From the NCBI RefSeq assembly GCF_024343675.1, contig NZ_RJUD01000013.1:1-64000 (forward strand): a stretch of DNA of 64,000 nt, read 5' to 3'. The notes beneath the pieces were generated by a model, which was not told the DNA's origin, ran no database searches, and saw only the letters and a list, made by a program, of their open reading frames with translations. Shown here in pieces: positions 52,697 through 61,690 of this stretch. Each line of letters starts with the position of its first letter. Position 1 is the stretch's first letter. The position numbers and the translations under genes were made by a program. This DNA is from Lacihabitans sp. CS3-21 (lineage in GTDB: Bacteria; Bacteroidota; Bacteroidia; Cytophagales; Spirosomataceae).

Positions 52697-53113
52697 ATGA
52701 AATTTACAAGAAAGGCCTCAGCAAATTGGAAAGGTACAGGTATGGAAGGCGTGGGTACGGTTTCTACCCAAAGTACAACATTAGATAATGCACAATTGTC
52801 ATTTAAAACTCGTTTTGCAGACGGTGTGGGTACCAATCCTGAGGAATTAATCGGTGCAGCTCATGCAGGTTGTTTTTCTATGCAATTGAGTTTTTTACTA
52901 AACGAAGCTGGTTTCACAGCCGATAACATAGATACTGCTGCAAGTGTTAATTTTCTAGACGGAACCATCGTCAGTATTGAATTGAACTTAACAGCTTCTA
53001 TTCCAAACCTAGGTGAGGAGAAATTCCAAGAAATTGCATTGTCTGCTAAAGCAAAATGCCCTATTTCAAGATTATTAAATGCAGAAATTATTTTGACTGC
53101 CGCTTTGGTGTAA
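52697..53113 (+). CDS. OsmC/Ohr-family peroxiredoxin
   Basis: Thiol-dependent organic hydroperoxide reductase of 138 residues. The two reactive cysteines are Cys59 (AHAGCFSMQL) and Cys121 (KAKCPISRLL), at the usual spacing. GTNPEELIGAAHA and the starting ATG (52697) fit the OsmC subfamily rather than Ohr. Downstream of a Crp-like regulator that may control it; a separate promoter could not be confirmed. Confidence 0.92.
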   Translation: MKFTRKASANWKGTGMEGVGTVSTQSTTLDNAQLSFKTRFADGVGTNPEELIGAAHAGCFSMQLSFLLNEAGFTADNIDTAASVNFLDGTIVSIELNLTASIPNLGEEKFQEIALSAKAKCPISRLLNAEIILTAALV

Positions 53114-53136
53114 ATGCCTTTAATTCTAGTTTTCAA

Positions 53137-53170
53137 GAAAGTGCTGATTTTTCAGCACTTTCTTTGTTTA
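53137..53170 (+). terminator. Terminator after osmC
   Basis: AAAGTGCTGA (53138-53147), four T, TCAGCACTTT (53152-53161), then CTTTGTTTA. Perfect 10-bp stem. Confidence 0.83.
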
Positions 53171-53311
53171 CTTTTAGTTAAAACGTAGATAAGTCGTCAC
53201 GATATCCTAGATATTTGAGTTTTCAACAATTAAATCCATTTTTTCTGATTGTTTTTTCATATTCCAAAAAAATGTAGCTATTTTTAAAAAATTTTAAAAA
53301 CTCTAATCATT

Positions 53312-54532
53312 ATGAAAGAAAATAAATCCTATATAGGTCCATTGATTATTATCGGGCTTTTGTTTTTTGTGTTTGGTTTTGTTACCTGGGTAAATGGTAC
53401 ACTCATAGCTTTCTTTAAAAACGCCTTCGGATTAGATAATTCTAGCTCATATCTGGTAACATTTGCGTTTTTTATAAGTTACACGGTCATGGCCATCCCA
53501 TCATCGTCCGTGCTTAAAATAGTTGGTTTTAAGAAAGGAATGTCACTAGGTTTATTCATAATGGCTATTGGTACAATATTGTTCGTTCCAGCCGCCAAAA
53601 TGGAATCTTATCCTTTATTTCTTGGAGGATTATTCACGATTGGTATCGGCTTAACACTTTTACAAACAGCCTCTAATCCGTATTTGACCATTTTGGGGCC
53701 TAGAGAAAGTGCTGCTCAACGAATCAGTTTGATGGGAATCGCCAACAAAACAGCAGGTATTATTAGTCAAAAGGTTTTCGGTGGCTTGTTGCTTGCTGGC
53801 AGTTCTGCAGTTTCAGGTGCTGTATCTACCGCTGAACAATTGGATAAAGTAGTGCTCCCATATATCATACTTACTGGTGTTTTAATAGTTTTGGCTGTGG
53901 TTATTTTGTTTTCAAAAGGCCTTCCTGAAGTGTCAGAAGAGCAAGAAGGTGTAAGCCAAGGAGCTTCAGATAAGACCAGTATTTTTGCTTTCCCAAATTT
54001 GATTTTGGGTTTGGGGGCTTTGTTTGCCTATGTGGGTTTGGAGGTTATTACGGGCGATACCATCATTACCTATGGCATTTCATTAGGTTTTCCAGAGGCA
54101 GAAGCAAAGGATTTTGGTACATATACGCTTTGGTTTATGATGTTGGGTTATGTGGCAGGAATATTTTTGATTCCGAAATTCGTATCACAACAAAATTGGC
54201 TTAAATATTCTTCCATTTTCGGACTTATTGTTACACTGGTTGCTTTGTTTACGAGTGGTTTCACTACTGTTTTTTGTATTGCACTCCTGGGTTTGGCCAA
54301 TGCTATCATGTGGCCGGCCATTTGGCCATTGGCTTTGGATGGTTTAGGTAAATTCACCAAATTAGGTTCTGCTTTGTTGATCATGATGATAGCTGGAGGA
54401 GCTTTGTTACCTTTGGTTTATGGCAAAATGTCGGATTTGTACAGTACTCAACTGGCTTATTGGCTTTTGGTGCCTCTTTATTTATTTTTGTTGTATTATG
54501 CCACTTTAGGCTACAAAAAGAAAAATTGGTAA
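53312..54532 (+). CDS. Sugar permease, FucP/GluP (FHS) family
   Basis: Inner-membrane proton symporter of 406 residues with about twelve spans. GLLFFVFGFVTWVNGTLI (15-32), LLQTASNPYLTILGP (about 116-130), and ANAIMWPAIWPLALDGLGKF (about 330-349) are clear FHS signatures, seen in fucose and glucose/galactose permeases. Substrate likely a neutral hexose or a sugar derivative. Next gene is an exported peptidase. Confidence 0.9.
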   Translation: MKENKSYIGPLIIIGLLFFVFGFVTWVNGTLIAFFKNAFGLDNSSSYLVTFAFFISYTVMAIPSSSVLKIVGFKKGMSLGLFIMAIGTILFVPAAKMESYPLFLGGLFTIGIGLTLLQTASNPYLTILGPRESAAQRISLMGIANKTAGIISQKVFGGLLLAGSSAVSGAVSTAEQLDKVVLPYIILTGVLIVLAVVILFSKGLPEVSEEQEGVSQGASDKTSIFAFPNLILGLGALFAYVGLEVITGDTIITYGISLGFPEAEAKDFGTYTLWFMMLGYVAGIFLIPKFVSQQNWLKYSSIFGLIVTLVALFTSGFTTVFCIALLGLANAIMWPAIWPLALDGLGKFTKLGSALLIMMIAGGALLPLVYGKMSDLYSTQLAYWLLVPLYLFLLYYATLGYKKKNW

Positions 54533-54601
54533 TACAAGCCACCGCAAATCAATCTTTTTTATCTATTTTTATAAAAAGCTATTGATTTTAAATTGAGTTT
54601 T

Positions 54602-56203
54602 ATGTTAAAAAAATACTGGATTGTTCTATTGTTGTTTGGATTTCAGGGATTTGCACAAAAAAGTATCACTTTTGAAGATTCTTTAAGGGGTAGCATTACG
54701 CCGGAACGGAAATGGTGGGATTTAAAACATTATGATTTGACATTTGATGTAAACCCCGACCAAAGGTTCATTAAAGGACTTAATATTGTTCGTTATCAAG
54801 TTCTTGCTGAAAATCAAAGCCTACAAATTGATTTGCAGTTTCCGATGAAGATTACATATATCGAGCAAAACGGAAATAGACTTAGCTATACCAAAAAAGG
54901 CGAGAATGCTTATTTTATAAAACTTATTGATAAGCAGAAGGTTGGAGATATTAATTCAATTAATATCTCTTTCGAAGGTAAACCTTTGGTAGCCAAACGT
55001 GCTCCTTGGGACGGTGGTTTTTCATGGGATAAAGACGAACAAGGTAACCACTTCGTAGCAACTTCATGCCAAGGTTTGGGGGCGAGTGTGTTTTGGCCTT
55101 GCAAAGACCACATGTATGATGAGCCAGATAGTTTGAGAATGACTGTTACGGTTCCTGATAGTTTGCAGGATGTCTCTAATGGCAGAATGTCAAAAATGTG
55201 TATAGATGACAAAGGCAGCAGAACTACAACTTGGGAAGTTAAAAATCCAATTAACAATTATGGAGTAAATCTCAATATTGGTAATTATGTGCATTTTGGG
55301 GAAACCTATAAGGGTGAAAAAGGTGATTTGAGTTGTGATTATTTCGTTTTGCCATACAATTTAGAAAAAGCCAAAGTACAATTTAAAGATGCTATAAGAA
55401 TGCTTCAAGCTTTTGAACATTGGTTTGGGCCATATCCTTTCTATGAAGATGGCTATAAACTCGTGGAGGTTCCATATTTGGGAATGGAACACCAAAGCAG
55501 TATAACTTATGGGAATAAATATAAAAACGGCTATTTAGGACGAGATTTGTCAGGAACTGGTTGGGGAAGTAAGTGGGACTTTATCATTATTCATGAAAGT
55601 GGTCATGAATGGTTTGCCAATAACATCACTTACAAAGATATAGCTGATATGTGGATTCACGAGAGCTTTACAAATTACTCTGAAACACTATTTACTGAAT
55701 ATCATTATGGCATAAGTGCCGGACAAGATTATGTAATAGGCACAAGAGCCAATATTACCAACGACAGTCCGATTATTGGCAAATATAATATCAATCAGCG
55801 TGGGTCAGGCGACATGTACTATAAAGGAGGCAACATGCTCCACACTATCCGCCATGTCATCAACGATGATGAAAAATTTAGACAGATTTTGAGGGGTTTG
55901 AACAAAGATTTCTATCATCAAACCGTAAGTACAGAACAAGTGGAAGGTTATATATCTGCTAAGGCTGGAATTAATTTTTCTAAAGTTTTTGATCAGTATC
56001 TTCGAAATACGAAAGTGCCAAAGTTTGTTCAAAAATCTTCAAAAGGTCTTATTTCATATAGATGGGAAAATGTGGTACCTGGTTTTGATATGCCCATTAA
56101 AGTTAATTTAGACGGAACAGAACAGTTTATTTCACCAACTACAGATTGGAAAAAGATGAAAGGAAAAAGCCTAAAAGTTGATAGGAATTTTTATGTGGAA
56201 TAG
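54602..56203 (+). CDS. Secreted M1-family metallopeptidase
   Basis: Exported aminopeptidase-like protein of 533 residues; the ATG at 54602 (MLKKYWIVLLLFGFQGFAQ) gives a good signal peptide. The zinc site is His331-Glu-Ser-Gly-His335 with Glu354 (WIHESFTNYSE), 18 residues on. The substrate-binding motif reads GMEHQSS instead of GAMEN, as in other Bacteroidota relatives. A second M1 gene lies at the right window edge. The C-terminal ARM-repeat domain of PepN is missing. Confidence 0.9.
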   Translation: MLKKYWIVLLLFGFQGFAQKSITFEDSLRGSITPERKWWDLKHYDLTFDVNPDQRFIKGLNIVRYQVLAENQSLQIDLQFPMKITYIEQNGNRLSYTKKGENAYFIKLIDKQKVGDINSINISFEGKPLVAKRAPWDGGFSWDKDEQGNHFVATSCQGLGASVFWPCKDHMYDEPDSLRMTVTVPDSLQDVSNGRMSKMCIDDKGSRTTTWEVKNPINNYGVNLNIGNYVHFGETYKGEKGDLSCDYFVLPYNLEKAKVQFKDAIRMLQAFEHWFGPYPFYEDGYKLVEVPYLGMEHQSSITYGNKYKNGYLGRDLSGTGWGSKWDFIIIHESGHEWFANNITYKDIADMWIHESFTNYSETLFTEYHYGISAGQDYVIGTRANITNDSPIIGKYNINQRGSGDMYYKGGNMLHTIRHVINDDEKFRQILRGLNKDFYHQTVSTEQVEGYISAKAGINFSKVFDQYLRNTKVPKFVQKSSKGLISYRWENVVPGFDMPIKVNLDGTEQFISPTTDWKKMKGKSLKVDRNFYVE

Positions 56204-56392
56204 GGCTTCGCTCAGCCAATATATTCCTTTTCATTGTTAAATACTGTTTTCTGAGTAGCGTCTAAGACCATATTAAGAATTTCACTTCGATTTCGCTCAG
56301 TGACCAACTTATTTCACTTCTCTTAGTGACAGGTTTCGAGTCTGAGAAGTTTCGTTCAGTTGTCTGAGGAGTGTCGAAGACACAAACTAGAA
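56204..56392. repeat. Cluster of TTCGnnTTCGCTCAGTGAC-type repeats
   Basis: GGCTTCGCTCAGCC (56204-56217), CACTTCGATTTCGCTCAGTGACC (56283-56305), CACTTC..TTAGTGAC (56315-56330), TTTCGTTCAG near 56350 and an inverted CTGAGGAGTGTCGAAGACAC (56364-56383). Direct and inverted copies alternate, and the second can form a hairpin. No gene in this stretch. One more copy is at 31333. Confidence 0.6.
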
Positions 56393-56458
56393 TGATTCCT
56401 TCTACTTTTTTACCTTGTATATTTCCTGTATTTTTACAGTAAAATAAAGCAATTCCCT

Positions 56459-57640
56459 TTGGAGAAGAATTTAATTCAATTTTTATCTATATTTTCAGAA
56501 AGTTTTGAAAATAATGTAATTTCAAAAATAACAATTAGTTTTAAAAATAATATTATTTCTGAAAATATTATTGATGGTGAAATAAAAGCTATTTACATAA
56601 AGCAATTTGTTTCTAAAAATGAACGAAAATTGTCTTTTGTTTTCAGATATCCAACCAAAGATATTACCAAGAATTATGATTTTTTTGAAGCTAAAGAGTT
56701 GATTGGTAGCTTGATTGGTGTACAGTTTTTGCAAGCTGATTTGTTCTTGCAAAATGCCTCACATCATCTGGTTTTTGATAAAAGAGGAAAGTCGAAATTG
56801 ATTAAAAAAGAACTTGGATCCGAGAGGAAAGTAGAAGAGGTTCACAACAAAATTAAGAAAAGAATTGTTGAGGATGCTCCGTTTTTAAGACTTCTTGGGG
56901 TGTTTACAGCCGAAGGAAAACTAAAGACCGATAAGCAAGACAAGTTTGTTCAAATCAATAAATACCTAGAATTTTTTTCTCAAAGCATTTTATCCTCAAA
57001 TATTTCTGACAATTTTGAGGTGGTGGACATGGGTTCTGGTAAAGGTTATTTGACTTTTGCTATGTACGATTACCTGACGAGGATTCTTGGAAAAAAGGCC
57101 AAAGTGAAAGGCATAGAATATCGACAAGACATGGTGGATTTGTGTAATAATTTATCAAAAACTGCTGGTTTTGAGGGTCTTAGTTTCGTTCAGGGGACTA
57201 TCGAAAATGCTGAAATGAATAGCAGTAATGTTTTGATAGCTCTACACGCGTGTGATACCGCCACAGATGAGGCCATTTTTAAAGGCATAAAGGCGAACGC
57301 TCAGATAATAATGGTAGCTCCATGCTGTCATAAACAGATTCGGAAACAAATTAAGCCGCAAGATGAACTGAATCTGCTCACGAAGTTTGGAATTTTAGAA
57401 GAACGCCTAGCCGAGAGTTTAACGGATCTTATAAGGGCTTTGATTTTAGAGGCTTATGGTTATCAGACCAAGGTTTTTGAATTTATAAATTCAGAACATA
57501 CACCAAAAAACCTGATGATTTCAGCGGTTTTCAGAGGACTAGATGAGCATAAGCGAATCGAAAAGTTAAACGAAGTAAAAGCCTTAAAGTCAAGATTTGG
57601 AATAAATTTTCACTATTTAGAAAAGCTTTTAGGAGATTAA
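56459..57640 (+). CDS. SAM-dependent methyltransferase, METTL25/RRNAD1-like
   Basis: Cytoplasmic methyltransferase of 393 residues. The SAM-binding Rossmann motif is VVDMGSGKGYLTFAMYDYL (about 188-206), with KGIEYRQDMVDLCN as motif II, LIALHACDTATDEAI and MVAPCCHKQIRKQI (about 280-293). The last motif, with paired cysteines and histidine, is the mark of the METTL25 family. RNA is the likely target, but it is unproven. The only start in frame is a TTG at 56459. Confidence 0.85.
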   Translation: MEKNLIQFLSIFSESFENNVISKITISFKNNIISENIIDGEIKAIYIKQFVSKNERKLSFVFRYPTKDITKNYDFFEAKELIGSLIGVQFLQADLFLQNASHHLVFDKRGKSKLIKKELGSERKVEEVHNKIKKRIVEDAPFLRLLGVFTAEGKLKTDKQDKFVQINKYLEFFSQSILSSNISDNFEVVDMGSGKGYLTFAMYDYLTRILGKKAKVKGIEYRQDMVDLCNNLSKTAGFEGLSFVQGTIENAEMNSSNVLIALHACDTATDEAIFKGIKANAQIIMVAPCCHKQIRKQIKPQDELNLLTKFGILEERLAESLTDLIRALILEAYGYQTKVFEFINSEHTPKNLMISAVFRGLDEHKRIEKLNEVKALKSRFGINFHYLEKLLGD

Positions 57641-57667
57641 ACTTCTGCTATTTACTTATTTTTATAA

Positions 57668-58285
57668 TCACAAATTCTTAATGATCTCCACCGTTCTGGT
57701 TCTTTCGGCTTCTTTTTCTTTTTCGAAATTTATGCCATAAGAAGTTGGTTGCTTGATATTAGAGTATTGATTTTTCTCCAAAACATTTTCACATTGTTTT
57801 ATTAATGAAAACACCATTTCGTCTTTTAGGCCTTCGTCCAGGGCAAGATTGTAAAGTTTAACGGCTTTTGTCAAAATGTCAGCTATGGCTTGAGGATTAC
57901 GTTGAGACATAGCCAACCTTTGCATTTCATTGGCTTGTTCAAGTGTAAGTCTTGGATAAAGACCTCTGTTCGGGTCATAAGGATTGATTACCAACAAGTC
58001 ACCCAAATGCTTTTTGGCGATTTCATATTTTCTAAAAGCTCTGTAATCCTCGGTTTTTTTCCATAAATACATCGCTCTCGAACTATTCTTTATCTGATTT
58101 TCGATGCTTAAATCTCCTTGAAATTCCGGTACTTTGGCTAGGTCTTTATACAAAAAAAAGGCATCCCAATAGCGTCCAACTTTGAAATAGTCGTCGGCTT
58201 CCTCTTTCAAATATTGTTTGGATTGGGCAACTGAAGAGCCCAAAGTAGCTAAGAAAACGATAGCAATTGAAAGAAATGATTTCAT
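57668..58285 (-). CDS. Secreted TPR-like helical protein
   Basis: Product of 205 residues with a signal peptide (about 1-20, ending SSVAQ). The mature part is helical with a TPR-like opening (LKEEADDYFKVGRYWDAFFLYKDLAK) similar to the start of OmpA-family gliding or secretion proteins, but it stops before any OmpA or beta-propeller domain. Might be a truncated relative. No lipobox. Convergent with the methyltransferase gene; divergent from the next. Confidence 0.65.
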   Translation of the reverse strand: MKSFLSIAIVFLATLGSSVAQSKQYLKEEADDYFKVGRYWDAFFLYKDLAKVPEFQGDLSIENQIKNSSRAMYLWKKTEDYRAFRKYEIAKKHLGDLLVINPYDPNRGLYPRLTLEQANEMQRLAMSQRNPQAIADILTKAVKLYNLALDEGLKDEMVFSLIKQCENVLEKNQYSNIKQPTSYGINFEKEKEAERTRTVEIIKNL

Positions 58286-58449
58286 TTTGAGTATTTTAAA
58301 ATTATGATATTAGAGATTTTAATTCGTAAACTTTTCTCTCAATAGTTTATAAAATCAATTTTGCGGCCAATTTTATAGTTTATAACGATAAAACTGAAAA
58401 ATAAATTATATTTTTATGGAAAAAAGCAAGTAGAACTAAGGGTTAGAGG

Positions 58450-59220
58450 ATGATTAGAAAAGATTTTATTCCATATTTTTCAGCGTTTCTTGAACAGAAT
58501 AAAATTGAATTTCAATTAATAAATTCTCGCATTTTTCAGATCGGTACTTCACGGATAAAGTACTTTGAACGCCTTCCTGATGACTTTGAAGCTCTTAGTC
58601 AACCTATAAATATTTGGAGAAATCAATGGGAGAAACACCCTGAAATTGTCATTTCTAGATTGAGTTCTGTTTTAGGATTAAATCCGAAATTGCCCGCCAG
58701 AGTTTGCACAGTCAGAAGAATAAACAAGTGCCTTGCTGAAGAATTTTTAAATAAAAACCATTTACAGCAGTCCATTGGTGCCAAACTGAAATACGGTTTG
58801 TACTTACCCAAGGCTTATTATAGATTACTTCCGAAGGGTTTTGAACCAGAGTCTGAGGAATTATTGTTAGCGGTTATGACTTTTTCTGGACCGAAAAAAT
58901 ATTATTTGGAGGATAGTATCGTACTTTCTTTTGAACTCATCAGGTTTTCGAATCTCAATGGATTTAATATTATTGGCGGTTTTACTAAATTGCTAAGATA
59001 TTTTATTCAAGAAAAAACTCCAGGGAATATAATGACATATATTGACGCAGATTGGTCTGATGGAAAAAATTTCTCTAAATTGGGATTTGAACTTATAGAG
59101 AAAACCTCTCCGATGTATTTTCAGTTGGATGAAAATCATAATCGTGTAAAAGTTAACGACGCTAATGAAGCTGAAGTTATGAATTCGGGAAGTTATAAAT
59201 ACATTTTGAGTGCATTCTGA
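58450..59220 (+). CDS. GNAT-like protein resembling domains of phage homing-endonuclease proteins
   Basis: Product of 256 residues, cytoplasmic. LAVMTFSGP, SFELIRFSNLNGFNIIGGFTK and MTYIDADWSDGKNFSKLGFEL (about 198-218) follow a pattern I know from the C-terminal part of phage and homing-endonuclease proteins (RF..L...V.GG.SKLL.YF....P....TY.D..WS.G..Y.KLGF). The nuclease part is missing; the first 100 residues are not recognised. It overlaps the miaA start by 11 bases, so the two are probably translated together. Function unknown. Confidence 0.6.
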   Translation: MIRKDFIPYFSAFLEQNKIEFQLINSRIFQIGTSRIKYFERLPDDFEALSQPINIWRNQWEKHPEIVISRLSSVLGLNPKLPARVCTVRRINKCLAEEFLNKNHLQQSIGAKLKYGLYLPKAYYRLLPKGFEPESEELLLAVMTFSGPKKYYLEDSIVLSFELIRFSNLNGFNIIGGFTKLLRYFIQEKTPGNIMTYIDADWSDGKNFSKLGFELIEKTSPMYFQLDENHNRVKVNDANEAEVMNSGSYKYILSAF

Positions 59221-60130
59221 ACATATAAATACGGAGTTAATTATTATTTTAGGCCCAACGGCTTCTGGCAAAACTACCCTGGCGGTGGATTTAGCATATC
59301 ACCTAAATGGAGAAATAATCAGTGCTGACAGTAGGCAAGTTTATAGAAATATGGACATTGGAACTGGCAAAGATTTTTCAGAATATGTAAGACAAGGTAA
59401 GGCTATTCCATATCATTTGATTGACATTTGTGAGGCTGGAGATAAATATAACCTGGCCAGATTTCAGAATGATTTCAATGAGGTTTTTGAGCAAATAAAA
59501 TCGAGAGATAGCGTTCCGATACTATGCGGAGGAACCGGTCTTTACATTCAGGCGGTTATTTCTGATTTTTGGAAAAGTAAGGTGCCCATTAATGAATCTT
59601 TCAGATCAGAACTTGATACGCTTGACACAAATATCATTTTTGATAAATACGGGCGTTATTTGAAGGATTATATTTTTTCAAGTAGGAAACGACTCATCAG
59701 AAGGGTAGAAATTTGCGATTATTTGGAAAAAAATCCTGAATTCCAAAAGGCAGATTTTAAAGGCTTTAATTTTACAATATTTGGATTAAATCCTGGATTA
59801 GAGCTACGAAGAGAACGTATTTCAAAGCGACTCAAAGATAGATTTGAAAGCCAAAATATGGTTGAAGAGGTTCGGAATTTGTTAGATTCTGGCGTAAAGG
59901 CAGATACTTTGGAGTATTATGGATTGGAGTATAAGTATATCAGCTATTTTTTAAAAAATGAAATGACTTTTGAGCAAATGTTTTCAAAATTAGAAACAGA
60001 GATTCATCGTTTTGCTAAACGTCAAATGACTTTTTTCAGAAGTATGGAAAGCAAAGGATTTGAAATTAATTGGATTCCTGATAACTTAAAGCAGGAGCAG
60101 AAATTAAAGTATATATTGGATAAAATTTAA
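59210..60130 (+). CDS. miaA: tRNA dimethylallyltransferase
   Basis: Adds dimethylallyl to A37 of tRNAs reading UNN codons. The 306-residue protein has the P-loop GPTASGKTTL (15-24), ISADSRQVYRNMDIGTGK (about 38-55), PYHLID and GGTGLYIQAV (about 107-116). The start is a GTG at 59210, inside the preceding gene; no ATG precedes the P-loop. Ten bases separate its stop from the next gene. Bacteroidota often carry two miaA copies; this one is complete. Confidence 0.94.
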   Translation: MHSEHINTELIIILGPTASGKTTLAVDLAYHLNGEIISADSRQVYRNMDIGTGKDFSEYVRQGKAIPYHLIDICEAGDKYNLARFQNDFNEVFEQIKSRDSVPILCGGTGLYIQAVISDFWKSKVPINESFRSELDTLDTNIIFDKYGRYLKDYIFSSRKRLIRRVEICDYLEKNPEFQKADFKGFNFTIFGLNPGLELRRERISKRLKDRFESQNMVEEVRNLLDSGVKADTLEYYGLEYKYISYFLKNEMTFEQMFSKLETEIHRFAKRQMTFFRSMESKGFEINWIPDNLKQEQKLKYILDKI

Positions 60131-60140
60131 GTAAATTCAT

Positions 60141-61661
60141 ATGGTTTTGCGATTATTAATAGGCATGATTTTATTTTCCAACCTAGTTTTGGGTCAAAGT
60201 AACGTATGTCTATTTACGAATAAACCTGGTAGTGAGGAAAGTAAAAAACTATTAATTGAAAAAGCTAAGTTGTTTAATATTAATTTAATAGAAGTTCATA
60301 ATCTTGAAAAGTTAAACGAATTTGAGGCTGTTTTTTTCCTTGATTTTGATGAAAGCAAACTTTCAATAAAGGATAATTCTGCTTTGGTTTCATTTTTTAA
60401 AAACGGTGGTGGAGCTCTAGGGGCATTTGATATTCAGACAAAAACTACAAATCGGATTTGGTTCGAGCAAATGTTTGGGAAACTTGAAAATCCAATGCCA
60501 GAAAAAAAGGACTTGGATTTGATTCCTGTTCAGGATTTGAACAATATGGGACTTTCGCCATTGTGGAAAACGCCTTCAGCTGAATTCGTAAATCTAAAAG
60601 TGCCAAAATATCTAAAAGCGGTTTTGATGAATTTGGAAGGCAGGGCTGTTTCTTGGTCTGGTGTTTCTGAACTTTCGAATAAGGTTTATTATACCGCTCT
60701 AAAATTAAATTTATCCAGCATTCAAAACCAAGATTTTTTTAAATCATTGGTGGGTGGTATTAAGTCTGTGGTTTCCACAAAGAAAGATTCTAATATTGAG
60801 CCAGTTGTTTTTCCAGAAATTAAAGATTTTAGAGTTTTGAAATTGGCCGAAGGTTTTCAAAACGCTCGGGCATTAGAATATTTTTCGCCAACTTATTGCA
60901 TAATTCTCACCGAAAAAGGTGAGTTGTTTAATTATAACAGTTTGTCAAAAGAAACTTCATATTTGGGATTATTTGAATCACTTTCAGGTGCTTTGGATAT
61001 TACAGCGGACCCCGAATTTGGTATCAATGGATACTTTTATTTTTATTTTGATGGAGACAAATCTACAGTGAAAAGGGTAAAAATGTTGGATGCCAAAAAA
61101 GCCGAGTTAGACGACTTTATATTAGAATCATCTATGCCTGTCAAAAATACCTTTATCAGTAATGTAGATTCTTCAAACATTGGAATGGCAAAATATTATC
61201 AAGGCAAACAATTCAGTGTTTCTAAGATTGGTAATATAGAAGTGTCGACATTAAATGCCGATCAACAAGTGATTGATGTAGAGCCATTTGTTGTTTCTTT
61301 TGAAGCTCAATCATTAAAAGGAATTGCACAAAAGGAAAATGGAGAAATGTTGGTAATGATGAAGGATAGCTTAAATCTTATCCAATATAAATTTGAAAAT
61401 GGTTTTCCTCCATTTGTGAATTTTACCTTTAAAAATCTTAGTTTAAAACCACCCTATAAGGTAGAATTTGATACAAATATAGATGAAGGCTATAATTTTG
61501 AATGGGAAATTTCGGGTAAAAAATTGGTAGGTAAAAAAGTTATTCAAGTTTTTAAAACAGCGGGTGATTATCCAATTAAACTTCGGGCTACCAATGCCAA
61601 AGGGCAAACGGACTTTATTCTCAAAACTATAAAAATCGAAAAAGCCATCACTTTAAAGTAA
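60141..61661 (+). CDS. Secreted ThuA-like / beta-propeller / PKD protein
   Basis: Exported protein of 506 residues; signal at about 1-19 (ending LVLGQ). Residues 20-215 resemble a ThuA/GATase1-like domain (VCLFTNKPGSEESKK, LVSFFKNGGGALGAFD). Residues 230-430 have propeller-like strands similar to the sugar dehydrogenases at 46-48 kb, but without their key motifs (a short GxxDITADPEFGINGYFYFYF remains). The end (about 430-506) is a PKD domain (YNFEWEISGKKL, FKTAGDYPIKLRATNAKG). A worn-down member of a larger Bacteroidota family; enzyme activity doubtful. Confidence 0.7.
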   Translation: MVLRLLIGMILFSNLVLGQSNVCLFTNKPGSEESKKLLIEKAKLFNINLIEVHNLEKLNEFEAVFFLDFDESKLSIKDNSALVSFFKNGGGALGAFDIQTKTTNRIWFEQMFGKLENPMPEKKDLDLIPVQDLNNMGLSPLWKTPSAEFVNLKVPKYLKAVLMNLEGRAVSWSGVSELSNKVYYTALKLNLSSIQNQDFFKSLVGGIKSVVSTKKDSNIEPVVFPEIKDFRVLKLAEGFQNARALEYFSPTYCIILTEKGELFNYNSLSKETSYLGLFESLSGALDITADPEFGINGYFYFYFDGDKSTVKRVKMLDAKKAELDDFILESSMPVKNTFISNVDSSNIGMAKYYQGKQFSVSKIGNIEVSTLNADQQVIDVEPFVVSFEAQSLKGIAQKENGEMLVMMKDSLNLIQYKFENGFPPFVNFTFKNLSLKPPYKVEFDTNIDEGYNFEWEISGKKLVGKKVIQVFKTAGDYPIKLRATNAKGQTDFILKTIKIEKAITLK

Positions 61662-61668
61662 TGGCTTT
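61638..61668. terminator. Bidirectional hairpin between convergent genes
   Basis: AAAGCCAT (61641-61648) and ATGGCTTT (61661-61668) with a palindromic inner part; it includes the stop codon of the ThuA-like gene and serves trxB on the other strand. Confidence 0.6.
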
Positions 61669-61690
61669 CAGTATTTTATAGGCTCATTTC

